DNA of 64,000 bases. It comes from Atkinsonella hypoxylon (Eukaryota; Ascomycota; Sordariomycetes; Hypocreales; Clavicipitaceae). The notes under the pieces are model-generated. The model had not been told where the DNA came from and did no database searches. It was given only the letters and a program-made list of their open reading frames with translations. Where the stretch lies: contig JFHB01000007.1 of the NCBI GenBank assembly GCA_000729835.1, forward strand, positions 310,001 to 374,000, written 5' to 3'. This document shows positions 44,459-57,126 of the stretch, one piece after another. A program made the translations under genes and the position numbers. Position 1 is the first letter of the stretch. Each line of letters opens with the position of its first letter.

Positions 44459-45544
44459 GCTTTGCTAGATCATGGCGATGAGAAGCTGACGCAATGTAAT
44501 GGTCGGGAGAGTGAATCGTGGACGAGGACCGAGGCGACCCGTCCGCGCGCGGAGAATATCGGTGCTGGGCGTGAGTGTCGCAGGATACAGGCTCTTGGCG
44601 ATGGATTCGCACAGCGGTAAAAAGATTCGGAGGTAGCAGCGCACACTGCCGGCGGTTAACAGCACGGCCGGCACGAAAGGGATCTGACAGCGCGACGGTT
44701 TTTGGCAAGAGCTGAGGAACAACGGTGATTAGACAGACACGTCAGACGACATGGTCGTGGTGGAGGAATTAGCGGGAGGCGACGGCGGCAGCGGCAGCGG
44801 CAGCGGCAGTAGTGGTTGGTGGTTGGTGGTGGTATTGGTGTGGTAGCGGTAGTAGCGGTGGTAGTAGTGGTAAGAGGTGGTAAGAGGTGGTAAGAGGTGT
44901 AAGAGGTGGTAGAGGTGGTAGTGGTGGTTTGACGTGGTTCAACGTGGTGCAATGTGGTTCAACGTGGTGTGCACGATGTCGCGGACAGAAATGTAATGTG
45001 GTGGGCGTTTCTGGCGCAGCTGGGATAGATTAAAGTGCTGACGGGCCCAGGTTGCGTGCCCAGGTTGCGTGCCGGGAGGAAGGCGGATGAATAATAGAAC
45101 CAAACCAGCCAGAGGGCTGACGAGAAGTGACAGTTGCGTGCGTGACGGGAAGCTTGGGAAGGCAAGGAAAGACGTCGACGTGGTTGCGGTTGCCAATCGC
45201 GTTGACGGTTGGATGAATGGCTGCCGCTGGTTGGACAAAAGACTGGGGGCGGTTGTGGAGGTGGCTTTCCGTAGCTTGCCCAGCTGCGAGCCACATCGAA
45301 TCCAGATTAGCTGCTTAAGCGAATTTCAAGCGATTACGGAATATATAATTGGATATATATATATATATATACGGAATAGTCTATAGTAGTTTATATTTTT
45401 GTATATATTATTTTTGTTTATTCATTATTTTTACAATGCCATATACCTACGGAGTTGACGTAGCAAATTCATAGCTAAGCCTATATTGGTGGCTCGCAGC
45501 TGGACAACCCCGGCTCACACACTCGTCACCTGCTTGCTGGCTTT

Positions 45545-45739
45545 CCGGATGGTGGGATGGTGAATGGGTGGATGATGGATGATGGATGGTTGGTGGTGAA
45601 TGGTGGATGATGGATGATGGATGATGGATGACGGATGACGGGTGGCGGATGATGGACGATGGGTGGTGGACGATGGGTGGTGGATGGTGGTGCCCGGAGG
45701 GTAAACCAGAGGGTGAGCCAGAGGGTGAGTCAGAAAGAG

Positions 45740-45775
<36 letters not shown>

Positions 45776-45777
45776 AA
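45545..45777. repeat. GGATGATG minisatellite and adjacent (GAGGAC)n tract
   Basis: GGATGATGGATGATGG-type units with GGTGG variants fill about 45545-45700. After a short GGGTGAG direct repeat, GAGGAC/GACGAG hexamers run to about 45777. Both are purine-rich on the plus strand. Confidence 0.85.
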
Positions 45778-48005
45778 GAGCAATAGTTAGGGGGGGTGGC
45801 CAAATTACACGACGGGGTCCTATTAAGGAGAGAGCGATGGGTTGCGATACTAACCATGCAAGTAATAAACCTTGAATCATGCAGCAGCAAGTATTTTATG
45901 CAGACATTTTGCTAGACGAAGTGCCTAGTAGTCTCTTGTACTCTTGTACTAGATGCTAAGACCTGTCCCAATGTACCCAGCAAGGAGGGCCTCCGCGACC
46001 GTGACAGCTCTTACAAACCAAGAGCCTTATGAATGAAAGATGAAAGAAAAAGCTACAAATTAGAATCCTCATCATCAAGATCTTCATCTAACCCAGGGTT
46101 CTCACCTACGAAGCCTTTTACAAGGCCTTTGAAATTCCAAGCCTCTACCAAGCGCGACCTCCATCAATCACAAGGTTCCCAAAACCTGGTTGAAGAGCCC
46201 TACGTTCATTCCACTTTAGGCTTAGCAGGCTGCATGTCCAAGAAAATCCGCAGCTGCACAATTACGAATCCTATCTACGTATCCGCATCCGGTTGCGGGA
46301 CCCCGGCATGGAACGGCAGCAGGCTTCCTGGAAGTCATGGGTGTAGCCGTCAAGTCCGCCCGTTCGTGCGTGGCGACTGGTGAAGATTGCGAGGCCAGGC
46401 GGGCGCACAACATCGGGAGCCCACGGTCGCGTGGCAGGAGCGCGGGACGAGCAGACGAGCAGACCACCAGGGGTGAAACGGGGTGAAACAGACCGTATTA
46501 AATACTGGAACGCGAGAAAACAAAAGTTGCACGACGCAAAAAAGCAAAAAAAAAAAAAACCCCCAGGAGAAGCGAGGCGCAAAAAATAAATAATAAAATA
46601 AAAATAAAAATAAAGCACCGTGTTCCGGTATTTCGCACAGTCAAGTCGCAGTTGCTTCCAGTTGCAGTTGCAGGTTGCAAGGTTGCATGCAGTCAATCGC
46701 ACCAGACTTTTCGCAGTCGCAGTCGCCGTCACAGTCACAAAAAAAAAAAAACGCAAGTCGAAGTCGCCGGGCCCCCCTTCCCCCCCCGGCGGACAGAGGC
46801 GAGACGAGACACGCACACAGCGGCTATTGCTCAGTGCCCAGCCCAACCAGATTCCAGAGCTTGCCTCGTCCGAGGCGGTGACACCGCTTCAGTCTGGCCC
46901 TGGGAAGAAATCAAATGACCCTCCACGGCCTTGTCCGGAGAGTCCCCGGGTTCAAGGGCCTGGATTGCGAACGCCGGTGGCCACACCTGCATTAAAAAAA
47001 AAAAATTGAAGGAAAGAAGGAAAGAAAGAAAGAAAGAAAAAGAAAAAAGGAAAGAAAAGGGCTTTGGGTCCGACCCCCGGGGAGCCACCATTGAAACCAT
47101 GTCGAGACGGGGATCTTGGGCCTGGCGAGGAGGCCCGGCGAGGAGGCCCGGCAAGGTAAAACGGAGAGGGGGGTGGGCGGTCAGCCCAAACTGCCAATCA
47201 GTTAACTGGCTTGAAGAGACTTGAAACTTGTTCGACAGGCTTCTAAAAGTAACAAAAGCAGCGACATTGCACCGAAGGCGTGCCAGATGCGCATAAACGG
47301 GGGGGTTGGCTGGCAACTGGCAACGAGGAAGGCACTGGCAACTCCTATGCCAAGCCAGCAGCAGCAGGTGGGCAGGCAATGCAGCCAAACCAACCAAGCA
47401 GCTGTCCGCCTAATTAAAAGAAAAAAAAAGAAGACTTGACTTGTCAACCTAAGCCGGGGTCAGCCAGGGAGGACATGCCCGTTTTGCGACTTTGCTACCC
47501 ATGGCTGGTCCGAGATCCGTCTCAGATGGCGCGATGCCAAGTTGCTTTCCCGGCCAAGAGGGCGTGGAGATCGGTGGCAACTGCGCCAGACGATGCCGCA
47601 TCCCATTCCAGCTTCATCTTCGATCGAGGGACACTTATTCAGCAGTAGGAAAAAAAAAAAAAAAAACTTCAGCCAAACAGAGAGTGAAAGCAAGCCGTAG
47701 CTTGATAACCTTCCCCCCCTTCCCTTCTCTTCTTCCCCCCGGGGGAACGCCCAGAGCATCTGGCATCATCCGCGACTTTGCACATGTCCCCTCGATCCCA
47801 ACCACATTGCAACAGAGCAGAGCGCGGAGCACAAAACATTCACACATGTACGGATATGCAATGCAAGCCGAGGACAAAAAATGTTCCAGCCCGCACCTTG
47901 TCACTGCGCTCCTTGTCCCCGTCGCTGTCCCGTTTCGTAGAGCCAGGAAAGCGGGAGGGCATGAAGGTGACATAGGCCGGGCTGGCTATGGAGGCGACTG
48001 CTATG

Positions 48006-48033
48006 TATTCCGTACGTGCGCACATACGGAATA
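48006..48033. repeat. 28-bp near-perfect palindrome with TATTCCGTA arms
   Basis: TATTCCGTACGTGC is followed directly by GCACATACGGAATA. The two 14-bp arms differ at one position. The arm TATTCCGTA is the same motif found singly at many other intergenic sites in this window. Confidence 0.9.
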
Positions 48034-48150
48034 GATTAAATAAAGCTCGAGGAGCAAGCAAGTAGTTAGGTATGTTCCACGGGGCGTCTGCCTTCAGATG
48101 TCGTGACTAGGGCCACCCTAGTGTATCTGCGCCAGAGGGTATAATGGATT

Positions 48151-48184
48151 GCACTGCACTGCACTGCACTGCACTGCACTGCAC
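48151..48184. repeat. (GCACT)n pentanucleotide repeat
   Basis: About seven tandem GCACT units with no interruption. Confidence 0.95.
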
Positions 48185-49189
48185 GTCTCTCTATCCACCC
48201 CGCCAACTATAGCTGCCAAGAGTTCGACTGACAGCTAAGCTAGTCCGAGCCCGTAAGACCCCCCATACTACATTACATACAACACTACAAACGCCCAAGG
48301 CATCTACGTAAAAGGGGTATATCCTCGGCGTTGAGTCCAATGTACGGAATGCAGGCAGAATCAATGAGCAGCAATAGAACAACCACCACCACCACCACCA
48401 GAACCAGAACCAATGATCCCAATATCGCTCGCTTACATCTATATATCGAGGTCTTATGTAAACACGCTACGCCTCATAGCATCAGACTATCGACATGACG
48501 GCCTTGACAGATGTCGCCCGTACCATTAGCATGCAACGAAGCTCGTGTGTTTTAAGCTTTCTGAAAGGAAAAAAAAAAAAAGGGGGAAAAAAAAACGGGG
48601 GGGGGGTTGGTGGTGGTTGCTCCAATTAATAAAGGTTCAACTCTATTCCGTATGCATAGTATACATAACTATACCAGTCCCGAAAGCAATGCTTACCCTT
48701 CTTGGGTCCGTTCGCTCGGCGTGGATAAATACACCAATCACGGTTGCATTCAGATCTGCATCGGTTTCAGCTCTGATCTGGGTTCATGTGATAGAGCTCT
48801 TTGGCTTGTTTTTCATGCAAACAATGCTGCAGGTCCGTCATCAAGGTATCGAGGCTGTAGCAAGTAGTCAGGCACACCGGCCAACATGGGTAATTCATGA
48901 CTGTTGAGAGCTATTTCAGTTTTCAGCTTTCAGTACGGAGTTGTAGACTCAGTTCTCGATACATCATCTTGCACGCGACCAAAACAGACCGGTCGCCCCT
49001 CGACCCATGTGCATCTATTTGTTTGGGACGGATATATTCCAATCAGCTGCGGCATAACTACTGTAACTAACCAAAAGGCAGAACCTATCACCCAATAGGC
49101 GACTCAATTGGACCAGTTAGTCATCTGATCACCTCCATGCACTACTCCGCCTCACTGCAACCTCCGCCAAGATAGATTCCTTGGCGGTT

Positions 49190-51384
49190 TCACCCAAACA
49201 CAATCGTGACACCCATGTCCTCGCTCACTCCTCTCCATAGATCTTTACTACCGAGCCCTACGCCACTCGGCGTCTGTGCGCCCCATGCATCTGTCTCGTC
49301 GGCTCGTGTCCATACCTCCTGAACGACCTGCCACGCTCTTTCAATGTTTGCCATGCCTTGCCGATATGCGATGCCTTGGAAGGTGTCGCTAGCTGCTTCT
49401 CTGTCTATCGGCTCTATGGCTTCGCACGAAGCAACAAATAGGGGCCACAATAGCGCACCCATTGGCCCTTCATGCAGTACCGTAGCCTTACAATGCACCA
49501 GGCTGACGGAGGCATGATGCTGTACCACTGGGTGATTCCTAGGCGAGTTGTATATGGTGCGGTATAGGTAGACCAGAGCTGAATGCCTATAAGCCAAAGC
49601 AGTGTTAAGAATACTCTGAAGCTCTTGCATCTTCCTCTTGGCGCTTAGAGACATGTTCCCCGAGTCGCAATACACGGCGCATTCCGAAGGTATCACAGGC
49701 TGCCAGTTGTCGAGAGAAGACTCGACTGCAGCGCACTCAGCATCAAATCTGGCTTGCATGTCAGGAATTCTTGAAGCGTCACCGCGGGCTTCCAATGCCT
49801 CTAATTCGTTTTTCAGTGATAGAAGACCGGATAGCCTATGAATGACTGGCCAGAGGGAAGTCGCCAGACCAAGAAGAGCATTAACACCCCCGGGAACGGA
49901 AAGTTTTTGTTCAGAGCAGCAAAGAGACGGGTCTTCTAGTTTGTCGTAGATGGACGTGTTAGACAACGGAGCCGCCCCTGATGACAGGGCTGCAATCACA
50001 TCATAGAATCGGAAAGCCTGATATTGATATGACAAGTCAGCCGGACTATGATATCGACTATCAGGGCTGAGAAAGATACCTCTTCTAAGAAGGAGCTAGT
50101 TCGGTCCTTCTGGCCTGGACTGTTCCGCATAATCGCCATCGCGCCTTTCAAATGACCTTCGACTAGATTTGAGCGTCGCCTTTGTACGAGCTGCCGAATC
50201 CAAGTGTTTAATAGGAGTACCATCAAGGACTTACAGGAAGGATTGTGACTCACCACTTCATAGTACACGATAAGCATAATGGTTGCTAACAGCTCGTTTC
50301 TGTTGACACCATTGCCCTTTTCAATCAGCTTGGCCAAGTTTCGGATCGCTTCATTGTGGTATTTGATGCTGTTCTCGTCGTTCTCGAGTCGATTGATGCC
50401 CTTTCCCATCAAATGAGCACTTGCCAGAGCATAAATGGCGCCCTTGACAGCCTGACTTTTATAGGCGAGAGGAAGCACAAGCTGCTGGAACGGGTTCCCC
50501 CCATCTTCTCTGAGAACGATCAAGTGCGATAACGTGTTGCAAAAGTAGTCCATCAGAGATCTCTTTTTGGAATCTTGTGAGAATTCTCCAAAAGACGGGA
50601 AACAGAATTCGACAACAGGTGACGGGGTTGCTGTGGTGGAACGAATCAAGGCGAGTGAAGGCTCCACGTTCGTTTCCGACAAACTTTCGGATTCGACAAA
50701 CGGCGAATGATTTGTAGTGTCTGCTTCATGGGCGGGGAGGATTTCAAAGCAACGATGAGCGCCGTTCAGATTAGTGCTGACCAGCTTTCGTGTATCCCAC
50801 TGGGCGGATGAGTTGATGATATGGGTATCAGAAGGAGGCAACGCGCTCTCGGGGAATGTGACCTCGGTGCAAGGCTGTGCCAACTCTCGTTTCGAATTGG
50901 GAGAGCCACTGGTCGCATCGTTGAACGAATGACAGCCTTGAGAGGCCTCACTCTTGCGATGTTGACGAGGTTTGATGGGCTCATAGCGACAATCTTCGCC
51001 ATACTCCTGACACCTGGTACAGGAGGGCCGCACTTCGTCGCATTTTTTCTTCTATTTCGAAGATTAGCTGACAATTGACAATTATAGGGTTTGATAATGG
51101 AGGGATTAGTAATACTTTGTCCTTGCTACATCTTGCATCAGCTATGTTTCTCTGCAGTAGATGACCGGATGACCGGGACGGAAGGGGAGGGGAGGGAAAC
51201 TCACCAGAAATTACAACCTTGCAACAACGGAGACGTCACGATTAGTATTCAATTTATGTACAAAACATGATGAGGAAGCATGGATATAAAGCGACTCCAG
51301 TGACAACTTACCAGTTCTGGAACGTCTCTTGGGGGCTTTAGGGGTTGCGACCCTCGTATACAGGAGCATTTTTTCCGCTACCAT
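49190..51384 (-). CDS. Zn(II)2Cys6 transcription factor, 631 aa, five exons including two microexons
   Basis: Proposed exons: 51384-51312, 51217-51205 (13 nt), 51125-51116 (10 nt), 51051-50080 and 50017-49190, with introns of 94, 79, 64 and 62 nt; total 1896 nt, 631 aa. The two microexons are needed to complete the zinc cluster RSRTG-CNFC-KDK-KKKCDE, with cysteines at 26, 29, 36, 43, 46 and 53 (C-x2-C-x6-C-x6-C-x2-C-x6-C). Without them the frame meets stops. The donor after the 10-nt exon (GTATTA) is weak; the other splice sites are standard. A fungal-specific regulatory domain of the Fungal_trans_2 type follows (LMDYFCNTLSHLIVL, AIYALASAHLMG, YYEVVSHNPSCKSL, FRFYDVIAALSSG). The last intron has a GGCTGAC branch and restores LEE-AFRFYDV. 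It is a nuclear regulator of unknown target. The body of the gene is secure; the 5' splicing needs transcripts. Confidence 0.82.
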
Positions 51385-54300
51385 GGCGAAGACTTTTAGT
51401 TATCAAGACTTCCCAATAAGAGTCAAGACTATAAGGGGATAACGGTGGACGACAGCAGTGACTTTGTGTGAACGATGCCCTGGAAGGCCCATGCGCAGAT
51501 AGAGCTCCGTGTCGTGTACTTCAATTCAACCACTGACTTGGGTGCGCAGAGCGGTGTCAGAGAACAGGAAAGACGATGAGCCGACGAGCTGCGACAGTTG
51601 GTTGACGCAGGGTGGCATCGGGAGACTTGGGAATCGATGGCGCAAATCGCCCTGGCGTTGGGATTGCGAGACAATTTGCCAGTCTGCACGGCACCCAGGC
51701 GAGCGAGGAGCGGGAAATAGTCAAGTCGGTCAGTCTGGTAGGTTGCGATGGAGCGAGGCGAAGCTGCAAAGAAGATGGAAGACGGGGGGCTCGAGTAGTT
51801 GTCAAGGAATGAATGGTGTTGGTGCTTGGTGCTGGTGCTTGGTGCTGATGAAGGCAGGGACAGATTGAAAATTGTCGTTGCCTGCGATGGTGGCGCCCAC
51901 GTACCTCTTGTTCATCGGCGAGATATCGTGACTTCAGGGACGGGAGGTGCGATGACATTCAACAAGTCACGCAGTCCGCCCCATCGGTTAGCAGACGAGG
52001 CTTGCCGAGGCGCGGGCCCGCGAGACAGTTGAGTGGCAATGGGCAATGGGCAATGGGCAATGGGGCGGGCTGTGGCTCTTAGGGTTAGGGAGAGGACCAG
52101 ACTTCCGCAAGCGAGTTCTGCAGTTGGAGTCCAGGCTGGGGCATCAGCTGCATCACTAGCTGCCAGGCGACTGGCGACTGACGCAGAGATCGGGCTCGTT
52201 TGAAAGGGGGGGGGGGGAGGGGGGGCAACGATGGGCAAGACAAGGCGACGGAATTATCTCGATCACCTTACTTACCCTCGGTAGCGGTCCAGAAAAAAAA
52301 TTATTTCGAAAAAAAAAAAAAAAAGAGTAAAAAATAAATCGAGAATGGTGCGGCATCTAGGTACCCAACCCCGTTGACGTTGAACCTTTCTCCAACTAGC
52401 ACCCGGACGGAACAGAAGAAAAAAAAACAAAACAAAAAAAAAACAAAAAAAAATACAACTACATCTACATCTACAACGACACATACGTAGCTACAACACA
52501 ACCCCTGAATGACTGTCATCTATAGACATACATACATAGGCTAAAATCGGTGCTCATCACAAGTCACGAACATTGCTACATAACTTCCAAAAGCCGTGCC
52601 TTCTCAGTAATAACGAGATGATCGCGTTGGCCTAGAGGATTGTCAATCTAGACTTCTTTTTTTATATTCCGTATATAGTTACTGTCTTCCGTACTTGCAA
52701 TGTCTTAGTATAACCCCTGTCAGACGACCCTGATTGGTGGGAACCATCCCGGTAAAGTGCCTACCAGGCCAGGTTCAATCACCCAGGGTTGTGTTGCGCT
52801 GTATGCACGTCTTCTCTAGTGCCGAGCTGGCTCCAGCCCCGTCTGTTCGCCCCATAAACCATAAACCCCCACCTAGCTCGGGCGCAAGAAAAGCTCGACT
52901 CGGCCTCCGCTCAGCCTGCGCCGCCAAGGGCGTAACGTTAACCTCTCGGTAGCTCAAGCGGAAGCCTGTACTTCTCTCACCGCGTGACAGACGACCGCTG
53001 AGGCAAGTACCTCTGGGGCCAAGCTGCTGATTGGCCGCAATCGACCATGTCGGCACAACGACCTGGATGGAGCCCAGCTGCCGACGGCACCAAGCACATA
53101 GGAAACCCGAATACGGCACGGTACGTCCATTTAGTTAATTTGTCTTTCCACCTCGATCAGCGCTGCTGGTCCCCCCCCCGGAGCGAGACCCCGACTCGTT
53201 TTCCCGGACTCGTTTTCTGCCGTGGCAAGGCGACAGACAGACAGGCCGCGGGGTCCACTTCCGCACACAAACTTGCAGCACAAAGTTCTTCAACGGGCGG
53301 CGCCTACAAGCCTGGTATCATTGCCGATGAGTGAATTTGTAGCCCTAACAAGTTTCAAGTTGCTGCAGCAGCGGCACGCTTTTGTTGCCAGTTGAGATTC
53401 ATAATTCGCGCAAAGCGGGAAAAAAAAAAAAAAAAAAAAAAAACAATCAACGTTGCTGTTTTTTTTTTAACCTCCCACAATGTTATCTGATTGGCCAGCG
53501 TGCTTGCGACCGACCGACCAGGTTGTCGGCATATCAACACGTAAAGGGGCAGATATTCTGCATCTCGTGAGCAAATTACGGGCTTCGTTCCCGGCGAGCA
53601 CACGGACTCCCGTGTAGAACCAGGGTTTTTCTTCAGGGCTGCACGGCTGCATGCGCCAACGGCACGCATCCATGTTACCCAGACACCCTTGTTGGATCCA
53701 AAATCGTCGAGTCTACAGCTCAACCGACCTTTTGGCGAGGGTCCAAAGTGTATAAGAGACTGGAATCATGACTTTATCCAGGTGTTTCGTTTCACATAGA
53801 AGCTCTATACAACGGTAGCCCAACGCGAAGCCGCGATTCTGCGCATTCGAACCGTATTTTTCAGCTGCCACTGCTGTGCTGAGAATCTCGCGCTCGGATC
53901 AAGCAAAGCATAGTTATTCCGTAGACTGGAGTCTGTCCCGCGAGTCCAGGACCCTGGCAGAACCGGGCAGGCCGTCAACGAGGGCCGCACGTAGGATTCC
54001 GCCCCCTCCCCCATGTAAAGGGGGGGGGGGGCCTTTTTTATTTTTTATTTCCTATTTATTTTTTATTCTTTCCCCCCTGTCTGTTCAACTGGTGTGAATT
54101 AGTACTTAAATAATAGTAGCACTTGTCCGTAGTCACCTACCTACTTACGGAATACTTACTGTACCTAGTGATTGAGGGCGAAGGTGGCTTATATATGGAT
54201 TGGAGCTGCATTGCCAAGTAGCAGGCCAGCACGACTACCAACATGGCGATATTGTAGAGCGTCGCCGCACGGATTGCATCTAGGCAGTGCAGCGTATCCT

Positions 54301-54796
54301 TCAGTCGTACTCTAAACCGGCGCCGCACCATCTAGAGATTGAGACGCCTTCATACAAACTTTGGCTGATGTCGCAAGAGCCTAACAAACGGTCGCCGTAA
54401 AGAACGCAGGCAAGCCTTGACCGTCAAAACCCAGTCAAATAGATCAAAGATACACACACAATAACTATCCACTATTTATATCATGACACTTTGTTACCTG
54501 AGCTTCACGTGACGCGTTCATGTCTTGGACTACGGACACAGGACAAGGCCGGTGCACATTGCATCCAGGTACAAACTTTATGGTCAGTACAATGAGCGAC
54601 TTCGACACACGTGGAGGAGTCAGTCAGACTGTACGAATCTAGCCTCGTGCATCGCGCCTTGAGCAATGATACCCCCAATCGCAGCCACATAAATCATGCT
54701 TGCCAGGCCATCATAAACAATCCCACCCCCAAAGTGAGACCCTACGCTCAGCAGTAGCTTCAATAACATCTTCATGTATTGGCACGTCTCAGCACA
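51385..54796. other. 3.4-kb intergenic region
   Basis: No gene recognised. Contains (GGGCAAT)4 (about 52036-52063), TTAGGGTTAGGG (about 52080-52091), a G-run (about 52206-52220), A-runs (52310-52324 and the longest of the window near 53421-53443), a G12 run near 54019-54030 and several TTCCGTA motifs. The plus frame 51509-51868 is Trp/Arg-rich and resembles no protein family. Confidence 0.55.
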
Positions 54797-57126
54797 TCAC
54801 CGCCGTCTCGTCCTGCTAGAGACAGGAGCAGGCTCGAAAGCGTCATCTTCTGAAATTTCATCCTCGCTCATCTCCACAGACTTTTGTGTGCCACCTCGTA
54901 CCTTCTGCGAAAAATCTAGTTGGGTCTGTCTGGCTTTCGTACGGCTGCCCCCAAATGACTTCTTCGTTGCAGTGGCCGCCGAGGCTTTGCTCGTAGCCGA
55001 TCGTCTTCCCCTTGTCGTAGCTTTAGGCCGTGTCGTTGGTTGGCGCTCATTATCAGAATCCATCACGACGTCTGGAGCGTCTTGCTCGTCTTCTCCGCCA
55101 TCTCTTCCTCTGCTTTGCGTCTTTCGTGCGGCAGCTCTCCCGGTTGCCTTCGTTGCGCTTGTCTTGGCTTGTCGTGCGGTAGAGCGCTTGTTTGCTTGCG
55201 GAATCGACACTTCGTCATCGGATGTTACCAAATTGCTTCTGCCAGAGCGGCCAGGTTCCTGAGTAGTGAATAGACTCGACTGCTGGCCAGCGTTCTCGTA
55301 CGTCCATGCACCTGGCTCATCCTCCCAATTGCCGTCAAAGTCGCTGTCCCAGGTGTCGGGCTTAGGTTTTAGCACTCTTTTCCTCTCAGCGCTATGGGTT
55401 GTCTTTGCAAGCCCACTGGCCATCCGCTGCTCAACGCGCGTCCGGTAGATTTCCATGGCTCTGCTCAGGTCCTCATCATCTGACTCCAAATCCAGTAGCT
55501 GTTTCACCTGGCCTGTCAAATGCTCTGAAACAAAGAGTTCCATGGCATGTTTGTCGTCTTTTGAAACAAATTGGTTTACAGCATCTCCAAACGGTCCCTG
55601 TGGGAGCACTTTGAGTGACTGAGCGTCAAGGAAGTCTTGCACAAGAGACTCGACCTTGACCGATTCTGCACTCTCTTCGAGTGCTTCCAGAATGTCGCTT
55701 GGTAGAGTTGCTTTGGATTTGCCTGAACACAGTCTTGGTCAGTACTCATCAATACTGACAGTCTCTGCCTTTTCTTACGCTGCGATGTTTTTTTCCGATA
55801 AAAGTGGACGACATCATTCGTATTGGCAACTTTTCCCACGAACCGGTTTGAGAATCTTTGTGGATTTTCACACTCAAATACACCTCCTTCGGGAGCCGTG
55901 TACTCAATCTTCAGCCTGATAAGTGGTAGTGGTCGTTCCTCGAGGGCGTCCTCATCTGTTTGAATGGCTTCCCAGTCTGCATTTGCTTCCTCAATCATCT
56001 CGTCCACTATCTCCATCAAACGTTTCGTAACCTCTTGTCTGTTGTCCTTTTTCTTATCTAGGCCTTTGAACCTCTTGTCCTGGGCGAGAACAAGTTCTCT
56101 TGTTACAAACGGTCTCACAGACTTGAGTGGAATCTTATCAACCTTGAAGTTTTTGCCCGAGACACTGACTATTGCCACATGCTTCTGAACTGCCTCGCCC
56201 GGTACTAGAGACGTGGCCACGGAAGAACCAGGCTGTATGACATGAAACCCTGTCTCCGGGTTCTGCGTAGGGTCAATGAGGCACTCGTGTTCGTGGCCCC
56301 AAATGACCAAGTCCAACCAATCGGGAAGAACGTTTTCGGGCAGATACGACGTGGCGGTATGTGCATGATGATTTTGGTGCACAGCAAGCAGGTTGAACCA
56401 GTCACCCATTTGCGCATTTGGCCGGAACCACTTGACCCTGTGGTCTCTGAACGAGCGAAACATCCTTTCATCACGGACATTGCTCAGGCCGAACAGTGCC
56501 AGTTTGGTCACGCCCTTCTGGAGCAAAATTGGTTTGGCCTCGATATTGTCGGCCTCGGCTACGCGGCCAAAGTAGTTCAAGAGCCCTGCAGCTTGCAGCA
56601 GGTCAAGCGAGCAATAATTACCATCGCCGGAAGGATCATCATGATTGCCATGTATAGAAAAGACCGGTATGGACACATTGATATCGGGGTCCTCGTAGTT
56701 CACGTGGGGAAACGCGCCTTCGAACACGGACGCGGCATCGGAGAGGAATTCGAGAGCGCATGGCTTTTCGCCCAGACAGTTTTGCCGTAGAGTCCGCATG
56801 ACTTGGTAGAGAGACTTTCGAGATGGCTTGTTCTCATGAAAAAGGTCGCCTGCAAGGAGTACCATATCAACCTGCAATATAACATTAGCAAGCATGAACA
56901 TTGGTGGGACGTAACGAGCGAGTAGCATGCATCCTCATTGCGAGCCAAGTTTAGTATCTCGTCAAATGTGCGCCAACTGTCATCCTTGCGGATTGCATCG
57001 CGCTCTTCAAAACCGACATGATTGTCAGATGCAATCAGAATTCGAATCGTATCGGCATCTGAGACGCACTGTCAGGTCAATGTCGTGATTACGGTACCAG
57101 GTGTTGTTACCAGTCAATTCTGTCAT
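54797..57126 (-). CDS. MRE11: MRE11 double-strand-break repair nuclease, four exons
   Basis: Exons 57126-57111, 57058-56931, 56871-55779 and 55722-54797 give 720 aa, normal for fungal Mre11. All five phosphodiesterase motifs are present: SDNHVG (D17, H19), GDLFHENKPSR (56-66), IHGNHDDPS (GNHD 123-126), VHQNHHAH (213-219) and WGHEHE (240-244). The capping and Rad50-binding regions follow. The C-terminus is rich in RGR, TTRGRR and acidic patches, as expected for the DNA-binding tail. The protein forms the MRN/MRX complex with Rad50 and Nbs1/Xrs2 in the nucleus. Introns are 52, 59 and 56 nt. Intron 2 begins GCATGC rather than GT. Using the nearest GT, 15 nt downstream, would insert ACYSL between LARNED and VDMVLL, a junction that is tightly conserved in the family. 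Intron 3 (GTAAGA, TACTGAC) restores KKTSQ-RKSKATLPSDILEALEE. Confidence 0.95.

Larger units (their letters stand above)
44459..49189. other. 4.7-kb repeat-rich intergenic region
   Basis: No credible gene. Contents: GGCAGC and GGTGGTAGTGG repeats (about 44785-44930), probably the 5' leader or promoter of the 1004-aa factor; a GGATGATG minisatellite (about 45545-45700); (GAGGAC)n (about 45738-45777); several A-runs (about 46547, 46740, 46993, 47650-47666, 48571); (GCACT)n (48151-48184); and a 28-bp palindrome (48006-48033). A short minus frame at 46053-46162 looks like an acidic protein C-terminus but cannot be joined to anything. Confidence 0.55.

Noticed and set aside
45545..45700. CRISPR-like appearance of regularly spaced GGATGATG units
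   Set aside because: There are no unique spacers; it is a degenerate minisatellite in a eukaryotic genome.
46271..47397. Overlapping open frames of 188-191 codons on the minus strand
   Set aside because: Composition is dominated by Phe/Ser/Leu from A-runs read in reverse; the frames overlap each other and resemble nothing.
51509..51868. 119-codon plus-strand open frame
   Set aside because: Trp/Arg/Gly-rich composition and no homologous motif; probably chance.
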